This document shows positions 34,307 through 44,053 of a DNA stretch of 64,000 nucleotides, piece after piece. Under the pieces are notes generated by a model, which saw only the letters and a program-made list of their open reading frames with translations, was not told the DNA's origin and did not search any database. Positions within the stretch are counted from its first letter, which is position 1; each line of letters opens with the position of its first letter. The stretch lies in assembly GCF_030123325.1 (NCBI RefSeq), contig NZ_CP126106.1:5587001-5651000 (forward strand), given 5' to 3'. The position numbers and the translations under genes are program-made. The stretch comes from Peribacillus simplex. GTDB taxonomy: Bacteria > Bacillota > Bacilli > Bacillales > DSM-1321.

Positions 34307-34888
34307 TTATTTCTCATCCTCTTCATCCAAGTCATCTTCGTCTTCATCTTCGTCCTCATCATCTTCCAGGACAAATGCATCATCTTCGATTATTTCTTCT
34401 TCCAGATCGTCGTCATCATCCACGTCATCATCCAAAAGCACTTCGTCGATGACTGGAGAACCTAGAATATCATCATCGTCGTCATCTTCATCCTCGTCCA
34501 GATCATCGATATCTTCTTCAAAGTCAAGGTCTTCGTCTTCAAGTTCATCGAAATCGTCGATAACGACAGCTGCCTTTTTGGTTTTCTTTTTCTTTTTAGG
34601 TTTTACAACATGTACGACTTCTTCCTCGATTTGGTCAACAGGGTACCATGTTTTCAATCCCCAGCGGTTGTCCCCAAGTGAAGTGAAACGGCCATCCACA
34701 TTTAAATCCGTATAGAATTGTGCAATTTTCTTTTCCACTTCGGCTTTGGATAAATGGTGCAGCGAAGCTAATTCACTTATTAAGTCTTTAAATGGAATCG
34801 GTTCATTTCTTTCCACTAACAAATCATATGCCATCTCTATTAAGGACATTTCCAACAATTGCTCTTTTGAGTATTGTTTTAAACTCAA
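34307..34888 (-). CDS. rpoE: RNA polymerase delta subunit
   Basis: Delta is a Gram-positive RNA polymerase subunit that lowers non-specific binding and speeds recycling and response to initiating NTP levels. The N-terminal HARE-HTH globular domain runs to about residue 90 (IAQFYTDLNVDGRF, WGLKTWYPVDQ). A lysine patch (PKKKKKTKK) and a ~90-residue Asp/Glu tail follow. The start is a TTG at 34888 (SLKQYSKEQ, 193 residues), matching the B. subtilis N-terminus, rather than the GTG at 34897 that sits too near the ribosome site. Confidence 0.94.
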   Translation of the reverse strand: MSLKQYSKEQLLEMSLIEMAYDLLVERNEPIPFKDLISELASLHHLSKAEVEKKIAQFYTDLNVDGRFTSLGDNRWGLKTWYPVDQIEEEVVHVVKPKKKKKTKKAAVVIDDFDELEDEDLDFEEDIDDLDEDEDDDDDDILGSPVIDEVLLDDDVDDDDDLEEEIIEDDAFVLEDDEDEDEDEDDLDEEDEK

Positions 34889-35100
34889 ATTCCGCACTTC
34901 CCTTCTCTATTCAAACACTGAATTCCGTGTTTTTTCACATAAAAAAATAATCTAAAACAGTAGTTCGATAAAATAACGACAATTCCTGCTAGACATATAC
35001 TCCATTATAAACAATCTAAATGGGTTTATGCTAGTTCTATATGATACTTTCACACATTTACCTTATTGTCTATCATTCACGGGAAACCAAAAGGTAAATA

Positions 35101-35262
35101 TCATTCCTTTTTCTTTTTGGATTTCTGACGATAGGCTGCCGTAAAAAACACAATCGTCAGGATAAAAAAAGAAATGGCACCCAATTGATGCTCATACAGC
35201 TCAAATAAAAAAATGATGGCAAGAATGTAACCTATGATTAATCCAATCATTTTCAGGTTCAT
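35101..35262 (-). CDS. Small two-helix membrane protein (53 residues)
   Basis: Reads MNLKMIGLIIGYILAIIFLF, then ELYEHQ, a second hydrophobic helix (ISFFILTIVFFTAAY) and a basic tail RQKSKKKKE. ATG at 35262 has GGAG 8 bases upstream (TTGGAGTTGAGAAA). It is downstream of icmF on the same strand and upstream of rpoE. The hydrophobic layout, positive-inside tail and good ribosome site support a real gene. I do not recognise a family. Confidence 0.65.
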   Translation of the reverse strand: MNLKMIGLIIGYILAIIFLFELYEHQLGAISFFILTIVFFTAAYRQKSKKKKE

Positions 35263-35361
35263 TTTCTCAACTCCAATAGGGCTGATTCTTCATTTTTGCC
35301 CCTTTTCCAAATAATTATAAGGTAAAATCTTCATTTTGTTAAAAAAGAGGGGAATTATTTA

Positions 35362-35396
35362 AAAAAAGAGGCCCCTAAATGTTCGGAGCCCCTTCT
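35362..35396 (-). terminator. Terminator of icmF
   Basis: On the minus strand AAGGGGCUCC pairs with GGGGCCUCUU (10 bp, three G-U pairs), followed by a U-run, directly after the icmF stop. Confidence 0.75.
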
Positions 35397-35400
35397 TCGT

Positions 35401-38400
35401 TTACATATTTCTTCGATATTGACCGCCTACATCATATAGCGCCCTCGTTATCTGACCCAGACTGGCCACTCTCACGCAGTTCATGAGTTCGGCAAAGATA
35501 TTTTCACCATTCATGGCTGCCAATTTCAGTTTAGTCAGCGCCTCATCCGTGAACTCCTTATTTCTTTCCTGGAATGCCCGGAGATTCATGATTTGCCCTT
35601 CCTTTTCTTCCTTTGTTGCACGGGCAATTTCCATGCTGTTCACCGCTTCTTCGGAAGGAGGATTTGGATTCAAATACGTATTGACACCAATGATCGGCAA
35701 TTCTCCTGTATGCTTTTTCATTTCGTAATGCATCGATTCATCCTGGATTTTCCCGCGCTGATACTGCGTCTCCATTGCGCCCAGGACACCGCCTCGATCG
35801 TTGATGCGATCGAACTCTTGCAGTACTGCCTCTTCAACCAGGTCCGTCAATTCCTCTACGATGAAGGCACCTTGCATCGGGTTTTCATTTTTTGAGAGAC
35901 CATGCTCCTTTGTAATGATCATTTGTATGGCCATTGCCCGGCGCACGGATTCTTCGGTAGGCGTCGTGATGGCTTCATCGTACGCATTAGTATGCAGGGA
36001 GTTACAGTTGTCCTGCAGTGCCATCAAAGCCTGAAGCGTCGTTCTGATATCATTAAAATCAATTTCTTGCGCATGAAGGGAGCGCCCAGAAGTCTGTATA
36101 TGGTATTTGAGCTTCTGGCTACGATCATTCGCACCATATTTATCCCGCATGACAGTCGCCCAAATCCTTCTTGCCACCCTCCCGATAACCGTATATTCCG
36201 GGTCGAGCCCATTTGAGAAGAAGAACGACAAATTCGGGGCAAAGTCATCGATATTCATTCCGCGACTTAAATAATATTCGATGTAAGTAAAGCCATTCGC
36301 TAATGTAAAAGCCAGCTGTGAAATGGGATTGGCACCCGCTTCTGCAATGTGATAGCCGGAAATGGATACTGAGTAGTAGTTCCTGACTTTGCGATCGATG
36401 AAGTATGCTTGAATGTCCCCCATTAACCTTAAAGCAAATTCCGTAGAGAAGATGCATGTATTCTGGCCTTGGTCCTCTTTCAGAATATCCGCTTGAACAG
36501 TTCCGCGTACCGTTTGAAGGGTATAAGCCTGCACTTCTTCAGTTTCGGCATCAGTAAGGGGACGGCCTAACTCTTCTTCTTTCCGTTGAATCTGCTGATC
36601 GACTGCAGTGTTCATATACATGGCCAAAATGATTGGTGCCGGTCCATTGATGGTCATGGAAACAGATGTTGAGGGGTGGCAAAGGTCAAAGCCTGCATAC
36701 AGCTTTTTCATGTCATCCAACGTACAGATGCTGACTCCGCTTTCCCCTACCTTTCCATAGATATCAGGCCGATGATCAGGGTCCTCGCCATATAAAGTTA
36801 CAGAATCGAAAGCCGTACTAAGCCGTTTAGCAGTATCATCCTTTGACAAATAATGAAAACGCCTGTTGGTTCGATCGGGCGATCCTTCACCGGCAAATTG
36901 ACGCTTCGGGTCTTCCCCTTCACGCTTGAATGGAAAGACTCCCGCTGTGTACGGGAAGAAGCCCGGAACGTTTTCACGGAATACCCATCCTAAAATCTCT
37001 CCATAATCCATATATTTAGGCAGTGATACCCTTGGAATCATTAAACCTGATAAACTTTTGGTTTTCAGCTTTGTGACGATTTCTTTATCCCTGACTTTCG
37101 TTACAAACTGCTCTCCTGCGTACTTTTCTTTTAAATCCTTCCATCCAGAAAGGATTTTTTTAGATTCAGGTGATAAATTCAAGGCGGTTTCCTTTTTCAA
37201 TTTTTCTAAAGAAGCCACCATCTCGTCGTTGTTATCATTTTCCTTAATTGCATCCATTGCTCCTTCAAGCTGGAAAAGCCTCCGGGCAATACGTACTTGT
37301 TCAGCCGCACGCTTATGATACGATCTGACCGTATCACTGATTTCACGTAAATAATACCGACGGTCAGTAGGAATGATGACATTTTGCTTGTAAACATCCG
37401 CTTCTTTCGAAAAGGCCGTACTCCAAACCGTCCCTGATTTTTCATTTAGCTTTTCAATCAGTGCCGCGAATAATGCATTGGTGCCTGGGTCATTGAATTG
37501 GGAAGCGATCGTACCGTATACTGGCATTTCTGATGGATCTTGATCAAAAAGCGTACGGCTTCTTTGGTATTGCTTTTGAACTTGGCTTTTTGCATCCTCG
37601 GAGCCTTTGCGCTCGTATTTGTTAATGACTATCAAATCTGCATAATCAATCATATCGATTTTTTCAAGTTGCGAAGGAGCACCGAATTCACTCGTCATTA
37701 CATACATGGATACATCGCATATTTCGGCAATTTCTGCATCTCCCTGACCAATTCCGCTCGTTTCAACGATGATTAAATCGAAGCCAGCTGCCTTCACGAC
37801 TGAAATGGCATCTTTTATCGCCAAAGACAACTCACTTTTTGAATGGCGCGTGGCTAGGCTCCGCATATAAACACGCTCTGAAAAGATCGAGTTCATTCTG
37901 ATTCTGTCACCAAGCAGGGCACCGCCCGTTTTCTGTTTGGTCGGGTCCACAGATAGTATGGCGACTCTCTCGTCTGGAATTTCGTTAATGAACCTTCTTA
38001 TCAATTCATCAGTCAATGAACTTTTTCCAGCGCCGCCAGTCCCTGTAATCCCTAGAACAGGAACCTTCTTTTCGGAAGTCTTGATCTGCTCAAAAAGACT
38101 TTCCACCGCAGCCGCTGATTCCTGTGAAACATCGAGTCTGTTTTCGGCAAAGGTAATAAATTGGGCAATGGCATTTGTTCCCCCGGCAATCAATTCATCA
38201 AAACGTTCTTGTAAAGATGGTTTGACTGTCGAGAAATCACACTCCTCCATCAATACGTTTATCATTCCTTGAAGCCCATATTCCCGCCCTTCATCAGGCG
38301 AAAAGATACGGGCAATCCCATAATCATGAAGTTCTTTAATTTCCCTTGGGATGATGACCCCGCCACCGCCGGCAAAAATCCTAATGTGCCCGGCTCCCTT

Positions 38401-38667
38401 TTCCTTCAGCAGGTCATACATATATTTAAAATATTCCACATGTCCGCCTTGGTAAGATGACATGGCAATGCCTTGAACATCTTCCTGGATGGCCGCATTC
38501 ACGATTTCCTCCACCGAACGATTATGACCTAGGTGAATAACTTCTGCCCCGCTGGACTGAAGGATTCTCCTCATTATATTGATGGATGCGTCATGCCCAT
38601 CAAATAAACTCGAAGCTGTGACGAATCTAATATGGTTCTTCGGTTTATACACCTCAACTGTACTCAT
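35401..38667 (-). CDS. icmF: Fused isobutyryl-CoA mutase IcmF
   Basis: A 1088-residue B12 enzyme that interconverts isobutyryl-CoA and n-butyryl-CoA (and similar branched/straight acyl-CoAs), with its own GTPase chaperone. In order: a B12-binding domain (D23, H25 in LFDGHDAS; residues 10-140), a MeaB-like GTPase domain (P-loop GTGGAGKSS, 209-217; NKYERKG), and the methylmalonyl-CoA-mutase-like TIM-barrel domain from about residue 560. It lies 30 bases after a TetR gene, at the end of the mmgA operon, where it would connect valine/branched acid degradation to beta-oxidation. Confidence 0.95.
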   Translation of the reverse strand: MSTVEVYKPKNHIRFVTASSLFDGHDASINIMRRILQSSGAEVIHLGHNRSVEEIVNAAIQEDVQGIAMSSYQGGHVEYFKYMYDLLKEKGAGHIRIFAGGGGVIIPREIKELHDYGIARIFSPDEGREYGLQGMINVLMEECDFSTVKPSLQERFDELIAGGTNAIAQFITFAENRLDVSQESAAAVESLFEQIKTSEKKVPVLGITGTGGAGKSSLTDELIRRFINEIPDERVAILSVDPTKQKTGGALLGDRIRMNSIFSERVYMRSLATRHSKSELSLAIKDAISVVKAAGFDLIIVETSGIGQGDAEIAEICDVSMYVMTSEFGAPSQLEKIDMIDYADLIVINKYERKGSEDAKSQVQKQYQRSRTLFDQDPSEMPVYGTIASQFNDPGTNALFAALIEKLNEKSGTVWSTAFSKEADVYKQNVIIPTDRRYYLREISDTVRSYHKRAAEQVRIARRLFQLEGAMDAIKENDNNDEMVASLEKLKKETALNLSPESKKILSGWKDLKEKYAGEQFVTKVRDKEIVTKLKTKSLSGLMIPRVSLPKYMDYGEILGWVFRENVPGFFPYTAGVFPFKREGEDPKRQFAGEGSPDRTNRRFHYLSKDDTAKRLSTAFDSVTLYGEDPDHRPDIYGKVGESGVSICTLDDMKKLYAGFDLCHPSTSVSMTINGPAPIILAMYMNTAVDQQIQRKEEELGRPLTDAETEEVQAYTLQTVRGTVQADILKEDQGQNTCIFSTEFALRLMGDIQAYFIDRKVRNYYSVSISGYHIAEAGANPISQLAFTLANGFTYIEYYLSRGMNIDDFAPNLSFFFSNGLDPEYTVIGRVARRIWATVMRDKYGANDRSQKLKYHIQTSGRSLHAQEIDFNDIRTTLQALMALQDNCNSLHTNAYDEAITTPTEESVRRAMAIQMIITKEHGLSKNENPMQGAFIVEELTDLVEEAVLQEFDRINDRGGVLGAMETQYQRGKIQDESMHYEMKKHTGELPIIGVNTYLNPNPPSEEAVNSMEIARATKEEKEGQIMNLRAFQERNKEFTDEALTKLKLAAMNGENIFAELMNCVRVASLGQITRALYDVGGQYRRNM

Positions 38668-38697
38668 ATAGCTCCTCCTTATTGAAACTTATTTATA

Positions 38698-39330
38698 TCA
38701 GTGCTTTTTGGAACCCGATACATTTTGAATCAATAATTGCGTCTGCAGTTCAACATACTCTTGAAGCGTATACTGTTTATGCAAAGCCCATCTTCTAAAA
38801 CTCCACATCTGCCCCTGAACGAAAATGTTATGTGAAACAAGGCTTATTTGTTTTTCCGTTAACGAGAGCTCCCCATTCTCGACACATTTCGTTATCACTT
38901 TTTCGAACATGCCAACCATCCGAATTTCTTTGTTCAGAACATATGGTAAAGCATCTTTCGTCAGGGCCTTCACTTCCTGATACATGACCAGCACTTCGTC
39001 CTGCATATCATCCATCACTTTATAAAAATAGGCGATCGTCAGCTTCAAACTTTCAAGTGTCCCATCACTCTGTTCTATTTCTTTCTGAAGCTTTTCCTGG
39101 ACTTCATCATAGATAAAGTCACAAACGAGATATAATATATCTTCCTTGGTTCGGATATACTCGTATAACGTGCCAATACTAAAGCCTGCAGCTTTGGCAA
39201 TTTCCCTGGTAGTCGTACGGTGAAATCCCTTTTCCTTAAAAAGGGTGACCGCTCCTTTAATCATTTGTGTACGCCTTTTTTCAACAAGCCGCTCATCCTT
39301 TACAGATGCAAGAACCTCTCTTTTTTCCAT
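38698..39330 (-). CDS. TetR family transcriptional regulator
   Basis: 210 residues; an N-terminal helix-turn-helix (MIKGAVTLFKEKGFHRTTTREIAKAAGFSIGTLYEYI region, residues ~23-60) is followed by an all-helical ligand domain. The ATG at 39330 has AAAGGAG 7 bases upstream; a TTG at 39336 is less likely. It lies between acdA and icmF in the acyl-CoA operon, so it probably senses an acyl-CoA. The palindrome upstream of mmgA (43881-43898) is a candidate target. It is clearly different from FadR. Confidence 0.93.
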   Translation of the reverse strand: MEKREVLASVKDERLVEKRRTQMIKGAVTLFKEKGFHRTTTREIAKAAGFSIGTLYEYIRTKEDILYLVCDFIYDEVQEKLQKEIEQSDGTLESLKLTIAYFYKVMDDMQDEVLVMYQEVKALTKDALPYVLNKEIRMVGMFEKVITKCVENGELSLTEKQISLVSHNIFVQGQMWSFRRWALHKQYTLQEYVELQTQLLIQNVSGSKKH

Positions 39331-39441
39331 TTCCAAACTCCTTTTGAAAGCCCATTATTCAATTATCAAAGACATTCTGAAGAAATTGAAAAGGGAATTC
39401 CGGTAAAGGCAGTGCCTCATCGGAAAACCTCAGTTTCAATC

Positions 39442-40581
39442 CTATTTAGTAACCATCCGTGAGATGACCAGCTTTTGAATTTCCTGTGTACCTTCGTAAA
39501 TCTGGGTTATTTTCGCATCGCGCATATACCGCTCCACTGGATAATCTTTTGTATATCCGTAACCCCCGAAAACCTGCACGGCCTCCGTCGTCACTTTCAT
39601 TGCTGTATCCCCAGCAAAAAGTTTGGACATCGCCGACTCTTTTCCATAAGGAAGGCCCACTGATTCCAACCACGCAGCCTGATAGGTTAATAGCCTTGAT
39701 GCCTCAACACCCGTTGCCATATCCGCCAATTTAAAACCGATTCCTTGCTGTGCAGAAATTGGCTTGCCGAATTGGACGCGCTCTTTTGCATAATCGACCG
39801 CGGCATCCAATGCACCTTGGGCTATGCCTACAGCCTGGGCTGCAATTCCATTACGGCCGCCATCAAGTGTCATCATCGCAATTTTAAAGCCTTCCCCTTC
39901 TTTTCCAAGGAGATTTTCTTTAGGCACTCGACACTCATCAAAGATGATTTCCGTGGTCGGTGATGAACGGATTCCAAGCTTCTTCTCTTTTTTACCAACA
40001 CTGAAGCCTGGGAAGTCCTTTTCAATGATAAAAGCACTCGTTCCTTTTTGTTTCGACTCAGGATCCGTCAATGCAAAGACGACATATGTATCGGCAATCC
40101 CGCCGTTCGTAATGAAGATTTTTGAACCGCTGATAACATATTCATCACCTACAAGCTTTGCAGTCGTTCTCATACCGCCTGCGTCTGATCCTGAGCCAGG
40201 TTCAGTCAGTCCGTATGCACCGATTTTTTCACCCTGTGCCATCGGGCGAAGGTATTTTTGTTTTTGTTCTTCAGACCCAAATTTATATATCGGCCATCCT
40301 GCGAGCGAAGTATGGGCTGATAAAGTCACCCCAGTGGATGCACAAACGCGGGAAAGTTCCTCAATCGCTATGCAATATGCTAAATAATCACTGCCAATTC
40401 CGCCGTATTCCTCAGGCCACGGAATCCCAGTCAATCCAAGCTCAGCCATTTTATCGAAGATCTCACGGTCAAATCGTTCTTCTTCATCCCTCTCCGCAGC
40501 AGTCGGAGCCACTTCATTCTGGGCAAAGTCGCGCACCATTTTCCTGATCATTTCATGTTCTTCCGTTAGTTTAAATTGCAT
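39442..40581 (-). CDS. acdA: Acyl-CoA dehydrogenase AcdA
   Basis: An FAD flavoenzyme that introduces the alpha-beta double bond in acyl-CoA and passes electrons to ETF. 379 residues from the ATG at 40581 (MQFKLTEEHEMIRKM); GGAGGG lies 7 bases upstream. Motifs AYGLTEPGSGSDA, FGKPISAQQGIGFKLADM and VFGGYGYTKDYPVERYMRD with catalytic glutamate in QIYEGTQEIQK identify the family. Close to B. subtilis AcdA. Confidence 0.95.
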   Translation of the reverse strand: MQFKLTEEHEMIRKMVRDFAQNEVAPTAAERDEEERFDREIFDKMAELGLTGIPWPEEYGGIGSDYLAYCIAIEELSRVCASTGVTLSAHTSLAGWPIYKFGSEEQKQKYLRPMAQGEKIGAYGLTEPGSGSDAGGMRTTAKLVGDEYVISGSKIFITNGGIADTYVVFALTDPESKQKGTSAFIIEKDFPGFSVGKKEKKLGIRSSPTTEIIFDECRVPKENLLGKEGEGFKIAMMTLDGGRNGIAAQAVGIAQGALDAAVDYAKERVQFGKPISAQQGIGFKLADMATGVEASRLLTYQAAWLESVGLPYGKESAMSKLFAGDTAMKVTTEAVQVFGGYGYTKDYPVERYMRDAKITQIYEGTQEIQKLVISRMVTK

Positions 40582-40607
40582 GAATATGCCCTCCAAATTT
40601 CTCGTAA

Positions 40608-41744
40608 TTATAGATTCTTACTGATGACCATTCTCTGTATTTCGCTGGTACCCTCATAAATTTCAGTTACCTTTGCATCCCTGAAATAGCGTTCGACCGG
40701 ATATTCCGTTGTATATCCATAGCCTCCGAACACTTGGACTGCTTCTATCGCCACATCGACAGCCGTCCTCGAAGCGAATAGCTTAGCCATTGCCGCCTCT
40801 TTACCGCAATTCAATCCCTGCGAGCGTAAATATGCCGCCCGATAGACCAGTAGCCTTGACGCTTCTATGCCCGTTGCCATTTCGGCCAGTTTGAAACCAA
40901 TTCCTTGTTGTTGCGCAATGGGTTTGCCGAATTGCACCCTGCCTTTTGCATATTGGACAGCATGTTCCATTGCACCCTGGGCAATTCCCAGCGCTTGAGC
41001 GGCAATCCCAATCCTTCCAGCATCCAAGTTGGCCATTGCGATCTTAAAGCCTTCACCCTCTTTGCCAAGGAGATTGGCTGTAGGGATTTTCATATCCTCG
41101 AACGTTACCTGCACGGTGCTTGAGCCATGAAGGCCCATTTTACGTTCATCTTTACCGATGATTAAGCCTGGCGTCCCTTTTTCTACGATAAAAGCGGAGA
41201 TTCCCTTGCTTCCCTTCTGAGGGTCGGTTGAAGCAAAAACAATAAACACATCCGCTTCCCCGCCATTGGTGATAAAAACCTTGGACCCATTTATTCGATA
41301 TTCTCCGCCTTCCTTGACTGCCACTGCCTTCGATTTCAAACTCGCAGCATCGGAACCTGAGCTTTGCTCAGTCAAGCAAAAGGCGCCTAAATATTTACCA
41401 GCGGCTAGCTTAGGCACATACTTCCGCTTCTGCTCTTCCGTTCCAAAATAAACGATTGGATTTGTTCCAACAGAAGTATGAACGGACAGTATGACACCGA
41501 GAGTGGGACTTACTTTGGAAATCTCATTGATGGCAATGATATAAGACATGAAGTCCATACCTGCGCCACCGTATTCTTCTGAAATCGGAATTCCCATCAA
41601 ACCAAGCTCACCCATTTTTTTTAGAATCGCTTTTGGAAACACGCCTGTTTCCATTGCCTCGATATGAGGAGTGATCTCATTCTCCGCAAAAGCGCTTACC
41701 ATTTTCCGCATCATTTCCTGTTCTTCTGTAAACTTGAAATCCAT
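40608..41744 (-). CDS. Acyl-CoA dehydrogenase (second paralogue)
   Basis: 378 residues, with the same family motifs as its neighbour (AFCLTEQSSGSDAAS, FGKPIAQQQGIGFKLAEM, VFGGYGYTTEYPVERYFRD, EIYEGTSEIQRMV). It is 26 bases upstream of acdA, a tandem pair probably with different chain-length or branched-chain preference (for example MmgC-like short-chain). Chain-length specificity cannot be read from the sequence. Confidence 0.94.
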   Translation of the reverse strand: MDFKFTEEQEMMRKMVSAFAENEITPHIEAMETGVFPKAILKKMGELGLMGIPISEEYGGAGMDFMSYIIAINEISKVSPTLGVILSVHTSVGTNPIVYFGTEEQKRKYVPKLAAGKYLGAFCLTEQSSGSDAASLKSKAVAVKEGGEYRINGSKVFITNGGEADVFIVFASTDPQKGSKGISAFIVEKGTPGLIIGKDERKMGLHGSSTVQVTFEDMKIPTANLLGKEGEGFKIAMANLDAGRIGIAAQALGIAQGAMEHAVQYAKGRVQFGKPIAQQQGIGFKLAEMATGIEASRLLVYRAAYLRSQGLNCGKEAAMAKLFASRTAVDVAIEAVQVFGGYGYTTEYPVERYFRDAKVTEIYEGTSEIQRMVISKNL

Positions 41745-41779
41745 CCTTCATCCCCCCATAGCTGCACATCTTTCCATGA

Positions 41780-42631
41780 TTAGTTATATTCGTAAAAGCC
41801 CCGTCCTGATTTCTTGCCTAGCCACCCAGCTTTTACATATTTCCTTAACAGCGGACACGGTCGGTATTTATCGTCTCCCAGCCCTTGGTGAAGGGTTTCC
41901 ATTATATACAAGCATGTGTCCAGCCCAATGAAGTCAGCTAGCGTAAGCGGGCCCATCGGATGGTTCATTCCCATTTTCATTACGTCGTCGATCGCCTCTT
42001 TAGTAGCAACGCCCTCATATAGTGTATAGATGGCCTCATTGATCATCGGCATTAAAATCCGATTAGCTACAAAACCTGGAAAATCATTGACTTCCACCGG
42101 TACCTTGTTCAAGGATTCAGCCATCTTTTCAACTTCTTTATAAACCTCATCCGATGTAGCAAGGCCTCGAATGATCTCAACCAGCTTCATGACTGGAACG
42201 GGGTTCATAAAGTGCATGCCAATTACCTTTTCCGGCCTTTTCGTGGCAGCGGCTATCTCGGTGATCGGGAGCGAAGAAGTATTGGATGCAAGAATGACGT
42301 GTTGAGGTGTGATTTCATCCAACTCGGCGAATATTTTTGTTTTTATTTCCATGTTTTCCACCGCAGCTTCAACCACTAAATCTACCTCAGCCGCATTTTT
42401 CAAATTCGTCGATGAAGTCAACCGGGAAAGGATTGCATCTTTCTCCCCGGATTCCATTTTCCCTTTTTCAACCTGCCGGGAAAGGTTCTTGGTAATAGTC
42501 CCTAACCCCTTTTCTACATACTCATCTTTTAAATCGTGTAAAAGAACTTCATAACCGCTCATTGCACAGACCTGGGCAATGCCGGATCCCATCTGTCCCG
42601 CACCAATGACCATCACTTTTTGAATGCCCAT
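41780..42631 (-). CDS. mmgB: 3-hydroxybutyryl-CoA dehydrogenase
   Basis: Oxidises L-3-hydroxyacyl-CoA with NAD(P). 283 residues with the dinucleotide fold GAGQMGSG (9-16), catalytic His in GMHFMNPVPVMKLVE, and the C-terminal GMNHPMGPLTLADFIGLD. Operon neighbour of the thiolase gene mmgA, 31 bases upstream. Confidence 0.95.
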   Translation of the reverse strand: MGIQKVMVIGAGQMGSGIAQVCAMSGYEVLLHDLKDEYVEKGLGTITKNLSRQVEKGKMESGEKDAILSRLTSSTNLKNAAEVDLVVEAAVENMEIKTKIFAELDEITPQHVILASNTSSLPITEIAAATKRPEKVIGMHFMNPVPVMKLVEIIRGLATSDEVYKEVEKMAESLNKVPVEVNDFPGFVANRILMPMINEAIYTLYEGVATKEAIDDVMKMGMNHPMGPLTLADFIGLDTCLYIMETLHQGLGDDKYRPCPLLRKYVKAGWLGKKSGRGFYEYN

Positions 42632-42662
42632 GAAAATCCCCCCTCATTCATCTATGAAACTA

Positions 42663-43853
<1,191 letters not shown>

Positions 43854-43880
43854 CATTATTTCCCCCTATAAGTAACATTG

Positions 43881-43898
43881 ATTGAACGCTCGCTCAAT
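43881..43898. promoter_or_regulatory. TetR-type palindrome upstream of mmgA
   Basis: ATTGAACGCTCGCTCAAT, an 18-base palindrome with one mismatched pair, sits 28 bases before mmgA, downstream of the promoter. The TGAGCGAGCG core is typical of TetR-family operators. The TetR gene of the same operon is a natural candidate, but binding is inferred. Confidence 0.6.
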
Positions 43899-43919
43899 TT
43901 GGAGTTAAAAAAATAGTGT

Positions 43920-43933
43920 TGTAAGCGCTTAAT
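43920..43933. promoter_or_regulatory. cre-like site upstream of mmgA
   Basis: TGTAAGCGCTTAAT has the AAGCGCTT core and matches the CcpA cre consensus at 12 of 14 positions. It lies just downstream of the likely -10 box. The mmg operon of B. subtilis is catabolite-repressed. Confidence 0.55.
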
Positions 43934-43990
43934 AATATATTATATTACACATTTTTCTCAAAAATGAAAATATTTAGTTTTTAAAAATTG

Positions 43991-44038
43991 AAAAAATTTC
44001 CTGCTTCCATTTGATCCATCCCATATAGAAGAAGCAGG
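43991..44038 (-). terminator. Terminator of fadF
   Basis: CCTGCTTC (44000-44007) and GAAGCAGG (44031-44038) form an 8-bp stem with a long loop, followed by AAAUUUUUUC on the minus strand. It separates fadF from the mmgA promoter. Confidence 0.7.
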
Positions 44039-44053
44039 CAATTCCATTTTAAA

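Noticed and set aside
34238..34715. Plus-strand ORFs opposite the Asp/Glu tail of rpoE
   Set aside because: Ser/Phe/Ile-rich mirror of GAT/GAA codons, no ribosome site.
39824..40387. 187-codon plus-strand ORF inside acdA
   Set aside because: Antisense shadow; acdA is fully supported by family motifs.
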